A stretch of DNA of 64,000 nt, taken from assembly GCA_003426165.1 (NCBI GenBank), contig QUAH01000012.1, positions 47,575 through 111,574 on the forward strand, read 5' to 3'. Under the pieces are notes generated by a model that was given only the letters and a program-made list of their open reading frames with translations, made no database searches and was not told the DNA's origin. This document shows, in pieces, positions 1 to 10,828 of the stretch (position 1 is the first letter of the stretch; the number at the start of each line of letters is the position of its first letter). The stretch comes from Candidatus Saccharicenans subterraneus (lineage in GTDB: Bacteria; Acidobacteriota; Aminicenantia; Aminicenantales; Saccharicenantaceae). The position numbers and the translations under genes were made by a program.

Positions 1-22
1 CGTCTTTAATTCCTTCTTGCAT
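1..22 (-). CDS. 5' end of a divergent gene, cut by window edge
   Basis: On the minus strand an ATG at 22-20 opens a frame that reads MQEGIKD and then leaves the window. A strong Shine-Dalgarno sequence (GGAGGG, about positions 26-33) sits at good spacing before it, and this is the main evidence for a real start. The gene is divergent from the Lrp-type regulator starting at 173, so it is a natural candidate for its target. Too little is visible to name a product. Confidence 0.5.
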
Positions 23-114
23 TTTTCCCTCCATTTATTAAAATAGTAATGGGCGCCGAACATATGTTAGCTTCATTGTCCATTATTATTTCATTTATGC
101 CGATATTTTATTAA

Positions 115-134
115 TATAATGACAAATGTCAATA
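115..134. promoter_or_regulatory. Lrp-gene promoter -10 and palindromic operator candidate
   Basis: A consensus TATAAT at 115-120 faces the regulator gene at 173; its -35 is weak. Immediately downstream lies the inverted repeat TGACA-AA-TGTCA at 120-131 in an A+T-rich region. Read on the other strand the same sequence contains TTGACA, so it may also belong to the promoter of the divergent gene. A palindrome over the start region of a divergent pair suggests autoregulation by the Lrp-like protein; this is inference. Confidence 0.4.
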
Positions 135-172
135 TGATGAATAAAAAAATTTATATTCGTAATGGAGGCTAA

Positions 173-616
173 ATGCCCGCTGAAACCGAAAGAAAAATTG
201 TTTCCTGTCTTAACCGGGATGCCAGAAAAAGCTACCGGGAGATAGCCCGGGAAACGGGTGTTTCTGTCCCGGCGGTGATTCAGACCATACGAAAGCTGGA
301 AGAGGCTGGGGCCATCAAGGGTTACATTCCCGTCCTTGATCCCGAATATTTCGGCTTTGGCCTGATGGCGGTGATCCTGATGCGATTTACGCAGGGCAAG
401 CTGCTGGAGACCCAGCAGAAAATTGCCGAGGACCGCCGGGTCCTGGCCGTGTTCGATGTCACCGGTGACTGGGATTCGGTGGTCATAGGCTGCTTCCTCG
501 ACCGCCAGGACCTTAACCAGTTCATCAAGAAGGTCCTGTCAATCAAGTACATTGACCGCACGGTAACCCAGCTGGTGCTCAACGTGGTCAAGAACGACCC
601 GCGGGTTCCACTTTGA
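173..616 (+). CDS. Lrp/AsnC-family transcriptional regulator
   Basis: The 147-residue protein has the Lrp/AsnC plan: a winged helix-turn-helix at about residues 4-50 (SYREIAR..GVSVPAVIQTIRKLEEAG..KGY) and a C-terminal RAM/ligand-binding domain from about residue 65, ending in a beta-alpha-beta segment. Members bind amino acids or related small molecules as dimers/octamers and control amino-acid metabolism. The start has GGAGG at good spacing. It is divergent from the partial gene at the left edge and followed by S-adenosylmethionine decarboxylase, which has its own promoter, so its target is more likely the divergent gene. The effector cannot be predicted from sequence. Confidence 0.9.
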   Translation: MPAETERKIVSCLNRDARKSYREIARETGVSVPAVIQTIRKLEEAGAIKGYIPVLDPEYFGFGLMAVILMRFTQGKLLETQQKIAEDRRVLAVFDVTGDWDSVVIGCFLDRQDLNQFIKKVLSIKYIDRTVTQLVLNVVKNDPRVPL

Positions 617-630
617 AACGCAGAAGTTTA

Positions 631-658
631 TTGACATGGGTGGCGTTTATGCCATAAT
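631..658 (+). promoter_or_regulatory. sigma-70-type promoter of speD
   Basis: TTGACA at 631-636 is followed after 16 nt by CATAAT at 653-658, about 30 nt upstream of the speD ATG. The promoter starts just after the Lrp-type gene ends, so speD is probably transcribed independently. Confidence 0.55.
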
Positions 659-688
659 CAACTTGAAGAACAATGACGGAGGAACTGA

Positions 689-1144
689 ATGACCAAAGAA
701 CATCATTCCACCATCGGCCACCATTACATCGTTGAGGCTTCGGGCTGCGACCCAAAAATCATCGGCAGCGTGGAAAAGGTCCAGCAGATCCTGGTCAAGG
801 CCGCTGAAATCGCCGGGGCCCAGGTCTGGTCCATTTCCTTCAGCCGGTTTCCGCCGAACGGTGTCAGTGGGGTGGTGGTGATTTCCGAGTCTCATATATC
901 CACCCATACCTGGCCGGAGATGAATTACGGGGCCCTGGATATCTATACCTGCGGCAACACCATCGACCCGGAAAAGGCGGTCATCTACGCGGTAGAAGCT
1001 TTTGGGGCCACCACCTCCCATATAACGGAGATTACGCGCGGGATAGATGAAGGTGATGCCATTTTCTACCACAGCTTCGTCACCTGGGAGGAATACCTCA
1101 AGAAAGAGAAAAAGGAAAAAGAAGAACCCAAGCCCCAGCCCTGA
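689..1144 (+). CDS. speD: S-adenosylmethionine decarboxylase proenzyme
   Basis: Pyruvoyl-dependent AdoMet decarboxylase makes the aminopropyl donor for spermidine synthesis. The 151-residue protein carries the self-cleavage motif ESHISTHTWPE at residues 67-77; cleavage before Ser68 would create the pyruvoyl group, with His73 and Cys88 in the expected processing and catalytic positions. It is the short prokaryotic class found in Thermotoga and Bacillus. The C-terminus carries an extra Lys/Glu/Pro-rich tail of about 20 residues beyond the usual fold. GGAGGAA precedes the ATG. No spermidine synthase gene is in the window, so the pathway partner lies elsewhere. Confidence 0.95.
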   Translation: MTKEHHSTIGHHYIVEASGCDPKIIGSVEKVQQILVKAAEIAGAQVWSISFSRFPPNGVSGVVVISESHISTHTWPEMNYGALDIYTCGNTIDPEKAVIYAVEAFGATTSHITEITRGIDEGDAIFYHSFVTWEEYLKKEKKEKEEPKPQP

Positions 1145-1417
1145 TTGTAAAGATATTTACCCGGTTGTAATCAAAGTTTAAGCTAACTGGCCCGGGGTGC
1201 CAGTCTGAGGGCCGCCCGATTATAGGCTACCCCCTGCCGGGGAGAATCCTTTCTGTATCTTTTATGGCTGGCATAAAACCTGCATCTATCTGGTATGAGA
1301 AGACGTGCCGGGCCACGACTTTGTATATAATAGAGGTGGCGCCCGCTGCCGGGAGGAATTTTTGGGGTAGGAAAACGTTCGGCGACAGGCTTCTGGCTGG
1401 GGCTGGCCAGCCTGGTC

Positions 1418-3973
1418 TTGTGCCTCCATCTATATCCGGCCCAACCGGCGACACCCGAGCACCTGAAATCCTTAGTCAAAGCCCTTGAAACCAGGAGCAC
1501 CGGCGATTACCTGGAACTCTGCCTGCCGCAAATCCGCCAAGAAGAAAGCCAGGCGCTGGCTGCCTATTTTAACCAGCCCGGGCTGGAGAGCCTGTCTGTT
1601 TTCTACTCGGGCGAAAGCCGGGACCAGACTGGATTGAACCGGGCCTTTTTCCAGGTGCTTTTTCAGAAAGAATACTCGGCGGTGATCGAAGTCTGGCAGG
1701 TCACCTACAGCCTTGGACCTGAGGGATTGGGAATTCACAAGCGGCTGGTAAGCAGCAGCCTTAAAGACCTTTACCGACTGCGATTTCCCGGGGAAGGCAA
1801 TACCCTGGCCCGCAACATCCGCCTGGCCCAGAAGGACATAGTCATAACTTTTAGCGAGGGACAGATCTTCTTCGATAACCTGCCTGGTATAGAAACCGCT
1901 TTGATCATCATCGGGCGGGGCCAGGTCCGCTTTCAACCTTCGGACGAAATCGAAAGGAACCAGTTGACCCGGGTTTACCGGAAGCCGTACTTTGAGGAAC
2001 CGCTGGAATATGTCTACATCCGGGGAAGCGACAGCTATTTTCGCGACAATCTGCTCTACGAACCGGTGGCAGGTCCACCGCCATCCGTTCCGGCGGAAGT
2101 CCTGAACAACCGGGTCTACTCCATATTTTCGCGGAATTATTCCAGGTCTTTTACACTGGAGAACTCCCTGACCGGGGAACTGCTGACTTTTCTGCCGCCG
2201 TCGGGGGAAACGGTTATTGAACTCAAGACGGTCAAGGGGGGAGAGTTCACCTATGTCTATTCGCCCTTCGGCGAAGAGGAAATTTCCTTTTTTGACAGGA
2301 CGAAGAACAGGCTGCTCAACAGCTACTCCCCCCAGGAAGAGGGGCAGAAAAGGATGTTCCTGAGGTTCGGGGAAAAGTTCGAGGTCAAAAATTATGACAT
2401 CGAAGCCAGCTACCGGCCGGAGAGCAGCCAGCTGGCGGCCTCGGCGGTCGTCCGGCTGGCCTCGGCCGTGGAAAACCTGGACAGCTGCCAGCTTCGCCTG
2501 AACCCGGACCTGCAGATATTGAAGATAGAAGATGAAAAGGGGAGGGAGCTTTTCTACAGCCGGGACCGCTTCCGCAAATATATTTATATTTACCTGGCTG
2601 AAAGGTTATCCAGCGGGCAGGAAACGGAGTTAAAGATTTTTTACCGCGGGAAAATAGTGCCCCCGCCACCCATGACCGATGCCGGGCCGCAGATTCGACC
2701 CGAGGAACCGACCATTCTTTTTTCCATCAGCAACAGCTACCTTTTCACCCAGTCCTCCGACTGGTATCCGTCGCCGGTGCGGGAAAAATTCGTGAGATTC
2801 AGGCTGAGGATGATTGTTCCCGATGGCTATTACTGCCTGGCCGGCGGGCGCCTGCTGGAAAGGTATTCGGTCAAGGATGCGGCCAGCGTCACCGAGCTGG
2901 AAAACCTGGGCAATACCATCTTCATCTACGAGAGCCAGGTCCCGGTTAAGTACATCAGCTTTTTCGTCGGGCGGCTGGTGCCCATCAAGAAAATCACCAA
3001 CGGCCTGACCATAGAACACTTCACCACCCAGGACTGGCGCCACCAGGCCAAGCAGGTCCTGAACGATGCCTCCGACATCCTGGAAACCTACCAGAGAAAT
3101 TTCGGGCCCTTTCCCTTTGAACGGCTGGCCATCGCCCAGCGCTACTGGCATACCCACGGCGGGCATGCCCCGGCCGGCCTGGTGATCCTGGACCAGCTGC
3201 CGTTTTCCCGGAGCCCGGAACTCATCATCATCAACCCCTCCAGCCCGGTCGACCTCTCCTACTGGCCCGAGTACTATCTGGCCCACGAGATAGCCCACCA
3301 GTGGTGGGGCCACGGCCTGACCTGGACCTCGTACCGGGATAACTGGCTCACCGAAGGGCTGGCCCAGTTTTCCACCATCCTTTATTTAAAAGAAAAATAC
3401 GGGCAGAAGGATTTCGAAAAAATCCTGCAGAAAATTTCCTCCTCGGTCCGGAAAAAATCAAGGATTGGGCCGGTCATCCTGGGTATCCGACTGAGCCACA
3501 TCGACTTTGAAGGCTACCAGGCGATCGTCTACAACAAGGCTGCCCTGGCCCTTTTCCTCCTGAAGGACTGGCTGGGCGAGGAAGTGTTTTTCCGGGGACT
3601 TCAGGAATTCTACAAGCAGTTCCGTTTTCAGGCGGTGCGGACGGCCGATTTCCGCCTGACCATGGAGCGGGTCTCCGGCCAGGACCTCAAGCAGTTTTTT
3701 AACGACTGGTTCTACTCCGAGCGGCTGCCTGAAGTCCGGGTCGAGCAGAAGGCTCAACAGTCAGGACCGGTCTCCAGGCTCCAGGTGACCATCCGCCAGC
3801 TCAACCGGCCCATGGTCTTCCCCCTCAGGGTCATCCTGGAAACAGAGGGAGGAAAGAGCGAGCAGGTCCTGAGGGTCGATTCAGCTTCCCAATCTTTTAA
3901 CCTTGAATTTTCGGGCCGGCTGAAGAAGGTCAGGGTAAACCCGGGGAACCTGGTGCCGGGCCGGTTTGAATGA
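1418..3973 (+). CDS. Exported M1-family metallopeptidase (aminopeptidase-like)
   Basis: The frame contains the gluzincin signature HEIAH (His623, Glu624, His627, counted from the TTG at 1418) followed by WLTEG with the third zinc ligand Glu646, as in M1 aminopeptidases. About 330 N-terminal residues have no motif I recognise and precede the beta-rich M1-type region. The usual GAMEN exopeptidase motif is not intact: the equivalent stretch reads GGHAPAGLVIL, so substrate choice may differ from classical aminopeptidases. The start is uncertain: the in-frame codons upstream of the TTG (1361-1417) encode a good signal peptide (KR..GFWLGLASLVL) but include no ATG, GTG or TTG, while GGAGGAA lies at 1352-1358. 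The gene stands alone and converges on the response-regulator gene. Confidence 0.85.
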   Translation: MCLHLYPAQPATPEHLKSLVKALETRSTGDYLELCLPQIRQEESQALAAYFNQPGLESLSVFYSGESRDQTGLNRAFFQVLFQKEYSAVIEVWQVTYSLGPEGLGIHKRLVSSSLKDLYRLRFPGEGNTLARNIRLAQKDIVITFSEGQIFFDNLPGIETALIIIGRGQVRFQPSDEIERNQLTRVYRKPYFEEPLEYVYIRGSDSYFRDNLLYEPVAGPPPSVPAEVLNNRVYSIFSRNYSRSFTLENSLTGELLTFLPPSGETVIELKTVKGGEFTYVYSPFGEEEISFFDRTKNRLLNSYSPQEEGQKRMFLRFGEKFEVKNYDIEASYRPESSQLAASAVVRLASAVENLDSCQLRLNPDLQILKIEDEKGRELFYSRDRFRKYIYIYLAERLSSGQETELKIFYRGKIVPPPPMTDAGPQIRPEEPTILFSISNSYLFTQSSDWYPSPVREKFVRFRLRMIVPDGYYCLAGGRLLERYSVKDAASVTELENLGNTIFIYESQVPVKYISFFVGRLVPIKKITNGLTIEHFTTQDWRHQAKQVLNDASDILETYQRNFGPFPFERLAIAQRYWHTHGGHAPAGLVILDQLPFSRSPELIIINPSSPVDLSYWPEYYLAHEIAHQWWGHGLTWTSYRDNWLTEGLAQFSTILYLKEKYGQKDFEKILQKISSSVRKKSRIGPVILGIRLSHIDFEGYQAIVYNKAALALFLLKDWLGEEVFFRGLQEFYKQFRFQAVRTADFRLTMERVSGQDLKQFFNDWFYSERLPEVRVEQKAQQSGPVSRLQVTIRQLNRPMVFPLRVILETEGGKSEQVLRVDSASQSFNLEFSGRLKKVRVNPGNLVPGRFE

Positions 3974-3995
3974 AGCCCGGTTCCAGTCCTGTCCT

Positions 3996-5370
<1,375 letters not shown>

Positions 5371-5378
<8 letters not shown>

Positions 5379-8220
5379 GTTGATTTCCCCGTGTCTGTGT
5401 TTTCGGTCGGTTTTTTTCGGACAGGCTGGTGGGCAGGATGATGGTGAAAGTGGTGCCCCGGCCAACGGCACTATCCACCAGTATCTGCCCCTCGTGTTCC
5501 TTGACAATGGCAAAGCTGATGGACAGGCCCAGGCCCGTTCCCTTGCCCAGCCCCTTGGTGGTGAAGAAGGGGTCGAAAATTCGTGGCAGGTGTTCCGGCC
5601 TGATGCCGGTCCCGGTGTCGGTTATCTTGACCATGGCCAGGTTGTCTTTTTGCTGGCATTCAATCAGCAACTTGCCCCCCTGCGGCATGGCATCCATGGC
5701 GTTGAGAATGATGTTTATGAAAACCTGCTGCAGTCTTTCCCGCTGGGCGTAAATCACCACCGGCTGCAGGGCCAGCTCCAGCTGGATGTTCAGGCTCTTC
5801 AGCCGGTAATCTATGAGGGAGATGATTTCTTCCAGGCTCTCCTTGAGGTCGACCCGGTGGTAATACTCGTCGGCCGGGTTACGGGCAAAATTCAGCAGGT
5901 TCTTGATGATGCGGTTGACCCTCTCGGTCTGGGCTTCGATCTTCTGCAGGATCTGGAGGTAGTGGGCATCGCTCAGCTTCTTCTGCAGCATCTGGACGTA
6001 GCTGGAAATGCCGGTCAGCGGGGTGTTGATTTCGTGGGCCACGCCGGCCGACAGCAGGCCGATCGAGGCCAGCTTTTCCGAGGTCAGTAGCTGCTGCTGC
6101 AAGTGGATTTTTTCGGTGATGTCTTCAAAAACGATGATCGTACCGTAGGCCTTCATCTGGTTGTCAAACAGCGGAGTGCGGGCCACATCGAAGATCTTCT
6201 TCTCGCCCCGGGCCGTGGTCAGGCCGATTTCGCTCAGGAGCTGGTACTCGGTCTGGGTTTCGGGAGGAAAGATGGCCTGGAAATTATACTTGCCGATGAC
6301 CTCTGACAGGTGGCGGTTGAGAGCCTGGTCCCTGGCCAGACCGAACTGCCTTTCCAGCACCCGGTTCCAGCCGATTACCCGCCCGCTCTGGTCGATGACG
6401 GCCACCCCCACCGTCAGGCTTTCGATGATATTATCGCTGTAGTCCTTAAGTCGCTGCAATTCCTGCGAGCGAATTATTTCCTGGTTGTAGAGGTAGGCAT
6501 TTTCCAGGGCCAGGGCCACCGAGGTGGAAATGGTGCGCAGCAACTCCCGGTCCTCGCCCGAGAGGTAGGATTCATCCAGCTTGTTGCTCATGGCCAGGAA
6601 GCCCATGACCTTGTTTTCCAGGCGCAGCGGCAGGATGTGGACCCGCCCTTTCTCCAGGAGGGAGCCAAAGATCCCCGGTCGGTTCTGGGTTTCACCGGGC
6701 TGGACGAGCGAGATGAACTCGGCCTTTTGCAGCAGGTCTATTTCCGGCAGGGAAAGCAACAAAGACATTATTTCCAGGCCGGGCTCAGAAGAGCGGAGCA
6801 GGTAGAATTCGGTCGGGTTATTTTCCCTGGCCAGGAACAGGTCTATCTGCTTGAGGGACAGGGCCTTGGAAATGGTTTCCACCAGGAAATTGCTCAGGCG
6901 GCTGAGGTCCCGTTCCCGGTTGAGGACATTGGAGATCATCAGCAGCGTCCGCCGGTAGGCGTAGCTGCGCCGGTAGATTACCCGGTCAACCAGGGTCTGG
7001 ACCAGCTCCGAGAGAGGGGTGAACAGGGTGGCTCCCAGGATGATGGCCAGCAGCCCCAGGAGAATGGCGTTCAGCCGGTTTTCTGAAAATAGCTCGGTCT
7101 GGGAGCTGACCAGAAAATAGACCATGGCCAGCATGGCGAAGGAAATCACCAGGGTGGTTCCCTTCTTGAAAAGTACTTCGAAATCCATCAGCCGGTAGCG
7201 GGAGATGGAGTAGGCCAGGGTGATGGGTATCAGGCCCTGGAGCAGGACGCTCAGCTGGCCGGGGGTGGTGGGCAGGCGGTCCCCGATAAATGGCACCACA
7301 TAGAAAAGGGCAAAAGGCAAGGAACCCAGGCCCAGGCCAACGGCAATCCACCTGAGCTGGTTCTTGATATAGGGATTGATGTTGCTAATCAGATCACGGA
7401 TGATGAGGGCCAGGGCCAGAATGGTATAGAGGGAAAAGTGAGCCAGTTCCAGCTTTTCCAGGATTTTCTGAAAAGACAGGACCTGGGATTCGGTCAGAAT
7501 GGAATCCAGGATGGTATTCAGGACTACGTTTGACAGCAGGAGCACCAGGCCCGGAATGTAGAAAAGGGCCACCCGTTTCTTTCTCTGGATAATTTTTTTC
7601 TTCTGGGGGAAGATGAAAAAGAAATTCAGCAGAAGGGGAGGAAAGGCGAGCAGGGCTAACTTGTCCAGCCAGTAAAAAAGGTTGTCCAGGAAATCCATCT
7701 GGCCGGTGGCTGAAAACACGTAAAAGGAATACAGGGAAACCGAGACCAGGTAGAAAAAGGCATAAGGCCCGGTGAACTGCCTCTTGGTGTTGAAGAAAAC
7801 CATCAGGCTGATGGCCAGGGTGGCCAGGCCGAGGAGCATGAGGTATATGTAAGTGGAACTGACGCCTTTCTTGCTCAGGTAAAAGGATGGCGAGAGGATG
7901 GTACCGCCCCGGCCCACCTGGTATAGCGCTTTTTGCTCCAGGCGGTCAATCAGCCAGAGCATCTTGGCGAATTCTATTCTGTTCTTTACCGGGGTGTCGT
8001 TGATGGAGAAGAGGATGTCTCCGGCCTTTATGCCCGAAAGGTAGGCCGGGCTGTCTTCATTCACCCTGGCCGCGGTCAGGCCGGTGGGACCTTCCACCCA
8101 GGCCACCCCGTCGTAGGGTTCTTTCCAGGAAAGCTTACGGGAAATGTTGATGAAACCCAGGACAATGAGAACGAGCACCAGCAACAGGAAAAGATAGAAA
8201 AAGCTCCTTCTCATGGCCAT
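5371..8220 (-). CDS. PDZ- and multi-TM-containing sensor histidine kinase (GAF, PAS)
   Basis: This 949-residue membrane kinase is the sensor partner of the downstream NtrC-type regulator. In order: an N-terminal TM helix (about 7-26), a periplasmic PDZ-like domain (about 35-110, with AGDILFSINDTPV), a block of some seven TM helices (about 120-400), a GAF domain (about 430-585), a PAS domain (about 605-705), a HisKA helix with His729 in GVAHEINTPL, and an HATPase with N, G1 and G2 boxes (NAMDAMPQGG, DTGTGI, GKGTGLGL). A PDZ domain fused to a kinase suggests sensing of exposed protein C-termini or envelope stress; this is inference. Start ATG 8220 or the second ATG at 8214 are both possible. 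Confidence 0.92.
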
Positions 8221-8230
8221 TCTTCAATAA

Positions 8231-8259
8231 AATATACTAAATCCAAAAATTTGAATCAA
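8231..8259 (-). promoter_or_regulatory. Candidate promoter directly before the kinase gene
   Basis: On the minus strand TTGATT (8254-8259) and TATATT (8231-8236) are separated by exactly 17 nt. The -10 ends only about 10 nt before the kinase ATG at 8220 and no Shine-Dalgarno is visible, so a transcript from here would be leaderless or nearly so. The kinase could also be read from the promoter of the small gene upstream. Confidence 0.45.
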
Positions 8260-8276
8260 CCGGGCAAAAAAAATAA

Positions 8277-8573
8277 TCAGTTAAGGATATGGCGAATGCC
8301 AGCCCGGAGAGCCCAGTTAGTCTTGGGTTGCTTGAGCAACCGGCGCAGTTCCTCGTCTTCTTTTAAGCCCAGGGGGCTGGTGGTCCTGGAAAGAAAGGTG
8401 CTCATGTAATCGAGCTTTGGTTTCTGAACTTCCTGGGGAGGGACCTGGTCGGGCGGGGTCTGGGTGACAGTTTCCTGCTGCCTGGTTTCCGGCCGGTTGG
8501 CCACCTGGCCTGTTAGAATACAGACTAATCCACACAACGTCAGGATCAATCCGGCTGCGACGGCAACTTTCAT
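8277..8573 (-). CDS. Small membrane-anchored protein upstream of the kinase
   Basis: A 98-residue protein with one N-terminal hydrophobic segment (about residues 4-24), a Gln/Pro-rich linker (about 28-52) and a charged C-terminal helix region. I do not recognise a family. It has its own consensus promoter (8587-8615) and lies 56 nt upstream of the kinase gene in the same direction, so it is probably the first gene of the three-gene signalling operon and could be an accessory of the PDZ kinase. That link is inference from position only. Confidence 0.65.
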   Translation of the reverse strand: MKVAVAAGLILTLCGLVCILTGQVANRPETRQQETVTQTPPDQVPPQEVQKPKLDYMSTFLSRTTSPLGLKEDEELRRLLKQPKTNWALRAGIRHILN

Positions 8574-8586
8574 CTTTTACAGTAAA

Positions 8587-8615
8587 TTAATAGGACTTTA
8601 CCATGGCCGTGTCAA
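8587..8615 (-). promoter_or_regulatory. sigma-70-type promoter of the small protein/kinase operon
   Basis: On the minus strand TTGACA (8610-8615) and TATTAA (8587-8592) are separated by 17 nt, with the ATG of the small protein at 8573 about 14 nt beyond the -10. This is one of the closest consensus matches in the window. Confidence 0.65.
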
Positions 8616-8652
8616 CCTCAATCTGTCGGATGCAGTTCTTACCAAGCGGGCC

Positions 8653-8696
8653 GGCCAGGCCGCCCGGGCTGAACCGGGCAGCCTGGCCTGTTTTTT
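8653..8696 (+). terminator. Strong rho-independent terminator, plus-strand orientation
   Basis: GGCCAGGC (8653-8660) pairs with GCCTGGCC (8681-8688) and GCCCGG (8662-8667) with CCGGGC (8674-8679) around a 6-nt loop, with one mismatch, followed by TG and six T (8691-8696). The T-run is on the plus strand, yet the genes on both sides are on the minus strand. It could stop antisense transcription or end an unannotated plus-strand RNA. Confidence 0.75.
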
Positions 8697-8743
8697 AATA
8701 GCCCGTTTTTTTAGATGGGACAAAAAAAAGATTTTAAGCCGGT

Positions 8744-9538
8744 TCAACAATTGAGCAATTGACTCGTCTGGAGCCCGAGATCCGGTCCGACCACCAGAAG
8801 CTGACCCGGCTTTATAGCCTGCCAGTTTTCATCGGTCAGCTTCTCAGAGCAGACCAGGACGGCCCTTTCCCCGGCCAGGGATTTACTCCTGACCAGGGCC
8901 GAAGTTTCTTTTGAGATGAATTCAGAAGGCTGCCTATCTCCCGGGTTCCGAAAAAGGTAATACAGTGAATAATAATTAAGGCTTCCCGGACTGGAGAAGC
9001 GGAAAGCGTAAAGCCCCAATCCGTCAGACATCAGGAAATTTAAGCCCCCGCTGTCATTTGAATCCTTTGTCCGTGCTATTTCAGCCAACGCTGTCTTAAT
9101 GCCTTCCACCACATTGCCCTTTTCCCTTACGCACTGCAGAATCCAGTGGAAATAGACTTCCGAGTCGGTCTGCCCATTGATATCCTTTTTATATGTCTCG
9201 GTCAGCCAGCCGAGCAAACTTTCCCTGGAAACTGAACCGTTATGGGCAAACAGCCAGTTTTCGTACTGGAAAGGATGGGAGTTCACCCTGGCCTGCTCTC
9301 CTTGTATGGCCCTTCTGACGTGGGCAATGATGATCTTCGAGCGGACTTCTTTTGACCTCTGGTCATAGGCAGGATCGTCAGAAGCAAGGCCGGCTTCCTT
9401 GTAGACCATGGTTTTGCCACTCTCATACCAGCCGATTCCCCAGCCATCCCGATTGCTGGCGGCGTATTTCTTGAACCTGCCCAGCGAAAACTCCAGGTCC
9501 ACTGCCTGGTTGGCCATAAGTCCAAGTAAGCGACACAT
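8744..9538 (-). CDS. Class II (Ntn-type) glutamine amidotransferase domain protein
   Basis: The 264-residue protein begins MCRLLG, placing the N-terminal nucleophile Cys2 ready for exposure after Met removal, and has the class II amidotransferase signatures NSHPF and FAHNGSV. It resembles the stand-alone YafJ/EgtC-like group, which hydrolyses glutamine or a gamma-glutamyl amide; no synthase domain is attached, so the acceptor is unknown. A perfect AAGGAG precedes the ATG and touches the stop codon of the small ORF at 9549, so the two are likely co-translated. It is the last gene of a likely operon with the ARPP-1 protein. Confidence 0.9.
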   Translation of the reverse strand: MCRLLGLMANQAVDLEFSLGRFKKYAASNRDGWGIGWYESGKTMVYKEAGLASDDPAYDQRSKEVRSKIIIAHVRRAIQGEQARVNSHPFQYENWLFAHNGSVSRESLLGWLTETYKKDINGQTDSEVYFHWILQCVREKGNVVEGIKTALAEIARTKDSNDSGGLNFLMSDGLGLYAFRFSSPGSLNYYSLYYLFRNPGDRQPSEFISKETSALVRSKSLAGERAVLVCSEKLTDENWQAIKPGQLLVVGPDLGLQTSQLLNC

Positions 9539-9548
9539 GTCTTGCTCC

Positions 9549-9758
9549 TTAATTAATCAGGCTCTTGATAATTCTGGACAGCATGGACTTCTGAAAGGCC
9601 GGTTTCTGCTCTTCACAGAGCAAGAAGGGCAGCAGCTCGGCCGGAAGTTGCTGGACGATAGTACAATCGGGCCAGGGCAGCCCCCAGGCCGGCTGGCCTG
9701 AGGGCTGGCGGTCTGGCCGTCGCCCCGCTCTTTTTCTTTTATTAGCGCCGCGGGCCAT
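9549..9758 (-). CDS. Small basic hypothetical protein
   Basis: A 69-residue frame fits almost exactly into the gap between the ARPP-1 gene (stop 9770) and the amidotransferase gene (start 9538), with 10-11 nt on each side. Its stop codon is followed at once by the amidotransferase ribosome-binding site. The first 25 residues are Arg/Lys-rich, the middle is Pro/Trp-containing and the C-terminus is amphipathic. I recognise no family. Its own ribosome-binding site is weak (AAGG at -12), so it may be a chance frame. Confidence 0.4.
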   Translation of the reverse strand: MARGANKRKRAGRRPDRQPSGQPAWGLPWPDCTIVQQLPAELLPFLLCEEQKPAFQKSMLSRIIKSLIN

Positions 9759-9769
9759 GATTTCTGACC

Positions 9770-10828
9770 TTATTTCTCGTCAAACAGATAGCGTTTCCTG
9801 ATGCGGAGCTGAGGGAACTTTTCATCCTGATTCGAGGACCTTTTTGGCTCTTGCCCGTTGTCGATGGCAAAGAAAGCCAGGTGCGGAACCGAGCCCTCAA
9901 CTTCCAGGGCGGCCCCGACCATGGACTCGCCACGGTATCGGCAGGAAACGCCCAGGCCGATGGACTGGAATCTCTTTTCTTCGCATCGCCCGGCATTTTC
10001 GATAAAGGCCCGGGCCTCTTCCGGGCTGACCCGGCTTCCTTTTTCTGAATTCTCCTGGCCCTTCTTACCAGACTTCTCGGCAGCTTTCTTTTCGTACTTG
10101 AGGCTGACGGCTTCCAGCACGTAGCTTTTGAGAAGCTTCTGGTACAGCCGGCTGAAAGCTGTGTCCCTGGAGATAAATTCCAGGCCCACCGGCTGTCCTT
10201 CAATGAAGACCAGGAGACCTTTCTGTCCAGGGACAAGAGTAAAAGCCTTGAGATATTTTTCCAGGTCTTTTTCCCGGGCCTCGTAAATATCGCTCATGGC
10301 TCCGGTCGGTGATTCTACCTGTAGCCTGGATGCCATGTAATCGATATCAGCCCAGATCTGGGACTGGTCCGACCTGAAACTGCGGTTTGCTTCCAAGTTA
10401 CGGTGCACCTGGTCCATCTTTTTGCGCCTGATCTGGTTGGCCATAATGTGGTCGGACCTTTCCATGCGAAGGGAAGAGCCGTGCCAGCGGTGGGCCTCAA
10501 CGCAGCTGACCGGGATGACCACCGAGCTCTTGGGACCGACCATTATGGTGGTGTTGAGCACCCGGTTCTGCTTGGCTCCCCTTAATTCTTCGCCGTCGAG
10601 CAGCAGGACCGGCTTTTCGCCCTTGTTGGTGGCTTTAAGTTCCGGCACCGAGCCGCCGGGCCCGACCTCGCCAACTTCGAACAGCCCTTTCTCCAGGGCT
10701 TCGGCCAGGGTGATGTAATCCGGTCCCTGGTTTAGCCCGGACGTTATGGGGAAAAGAACCATGTCCTCATGTTGCTGAGGCTTGCCGAGTTCCATTCCCT
10801 GAAGATAAAAATTGACAGTCCTTTCCAT
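9770..10828 (-). CDS. ARPP-1 (DUF6569)-family protein
   Basis: The 352-residue protein has the conserved core of the ARPP-1/DUF6569 family: LLLDGEELRGAKQNR (about residue 75), NTTIMV and IPVSCVEAHRW (about 103-114). ARPP-1 was named for association with ADP-ribosylglycohydrolase and phosphatase genes; its biochemical activity is not established to my knowledge. A charged Lys/Glu stretch near residues 250-270 separates an N-terminal and a C-terminal part. AAGGAGAAACGACG before the ATG gives a strong start. It is followed by the small ORF and the glutamine amidotransferase on the same strand. Confidence 0.75.
   Translation of the reverse strand: MERTVNFYLQGMELGKPQQHEDMVLFPITSGLNQGPDYITLAEALEKGLFEVGEVGPGGSVPELKATNKGEKPVLLLDGEELRGAKQNRVLNTTIMVGPKSSVVIPVSCVEAHRWHGSSLRMERSDHIMANQIRRKKMDQVHRNLEANRSFRSDQSQIWADIDYMASRLQVESPTGAMSDIYEAREKDLEKYLKAFTLVPGQKGLLVFIEGQPVGLEFISRDTAFSRLYQKLLKSYVLEAVSLKYEKKAAEKSGKKGQENSEKGSRVSPEEARAFIENAGRCEEKRFQSIGLGVSCRYRGESMVGAALEVEGSVPHLAFFAIDNGQEPKRSSNQDEKFPQLRIRKRYLFDEK

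Noticed and set aside
1186..1202. Terminator after speD (CTGGC/GCCAG hairpin)
   Set aside because: Only a 5-bp stem and no T-run follows.
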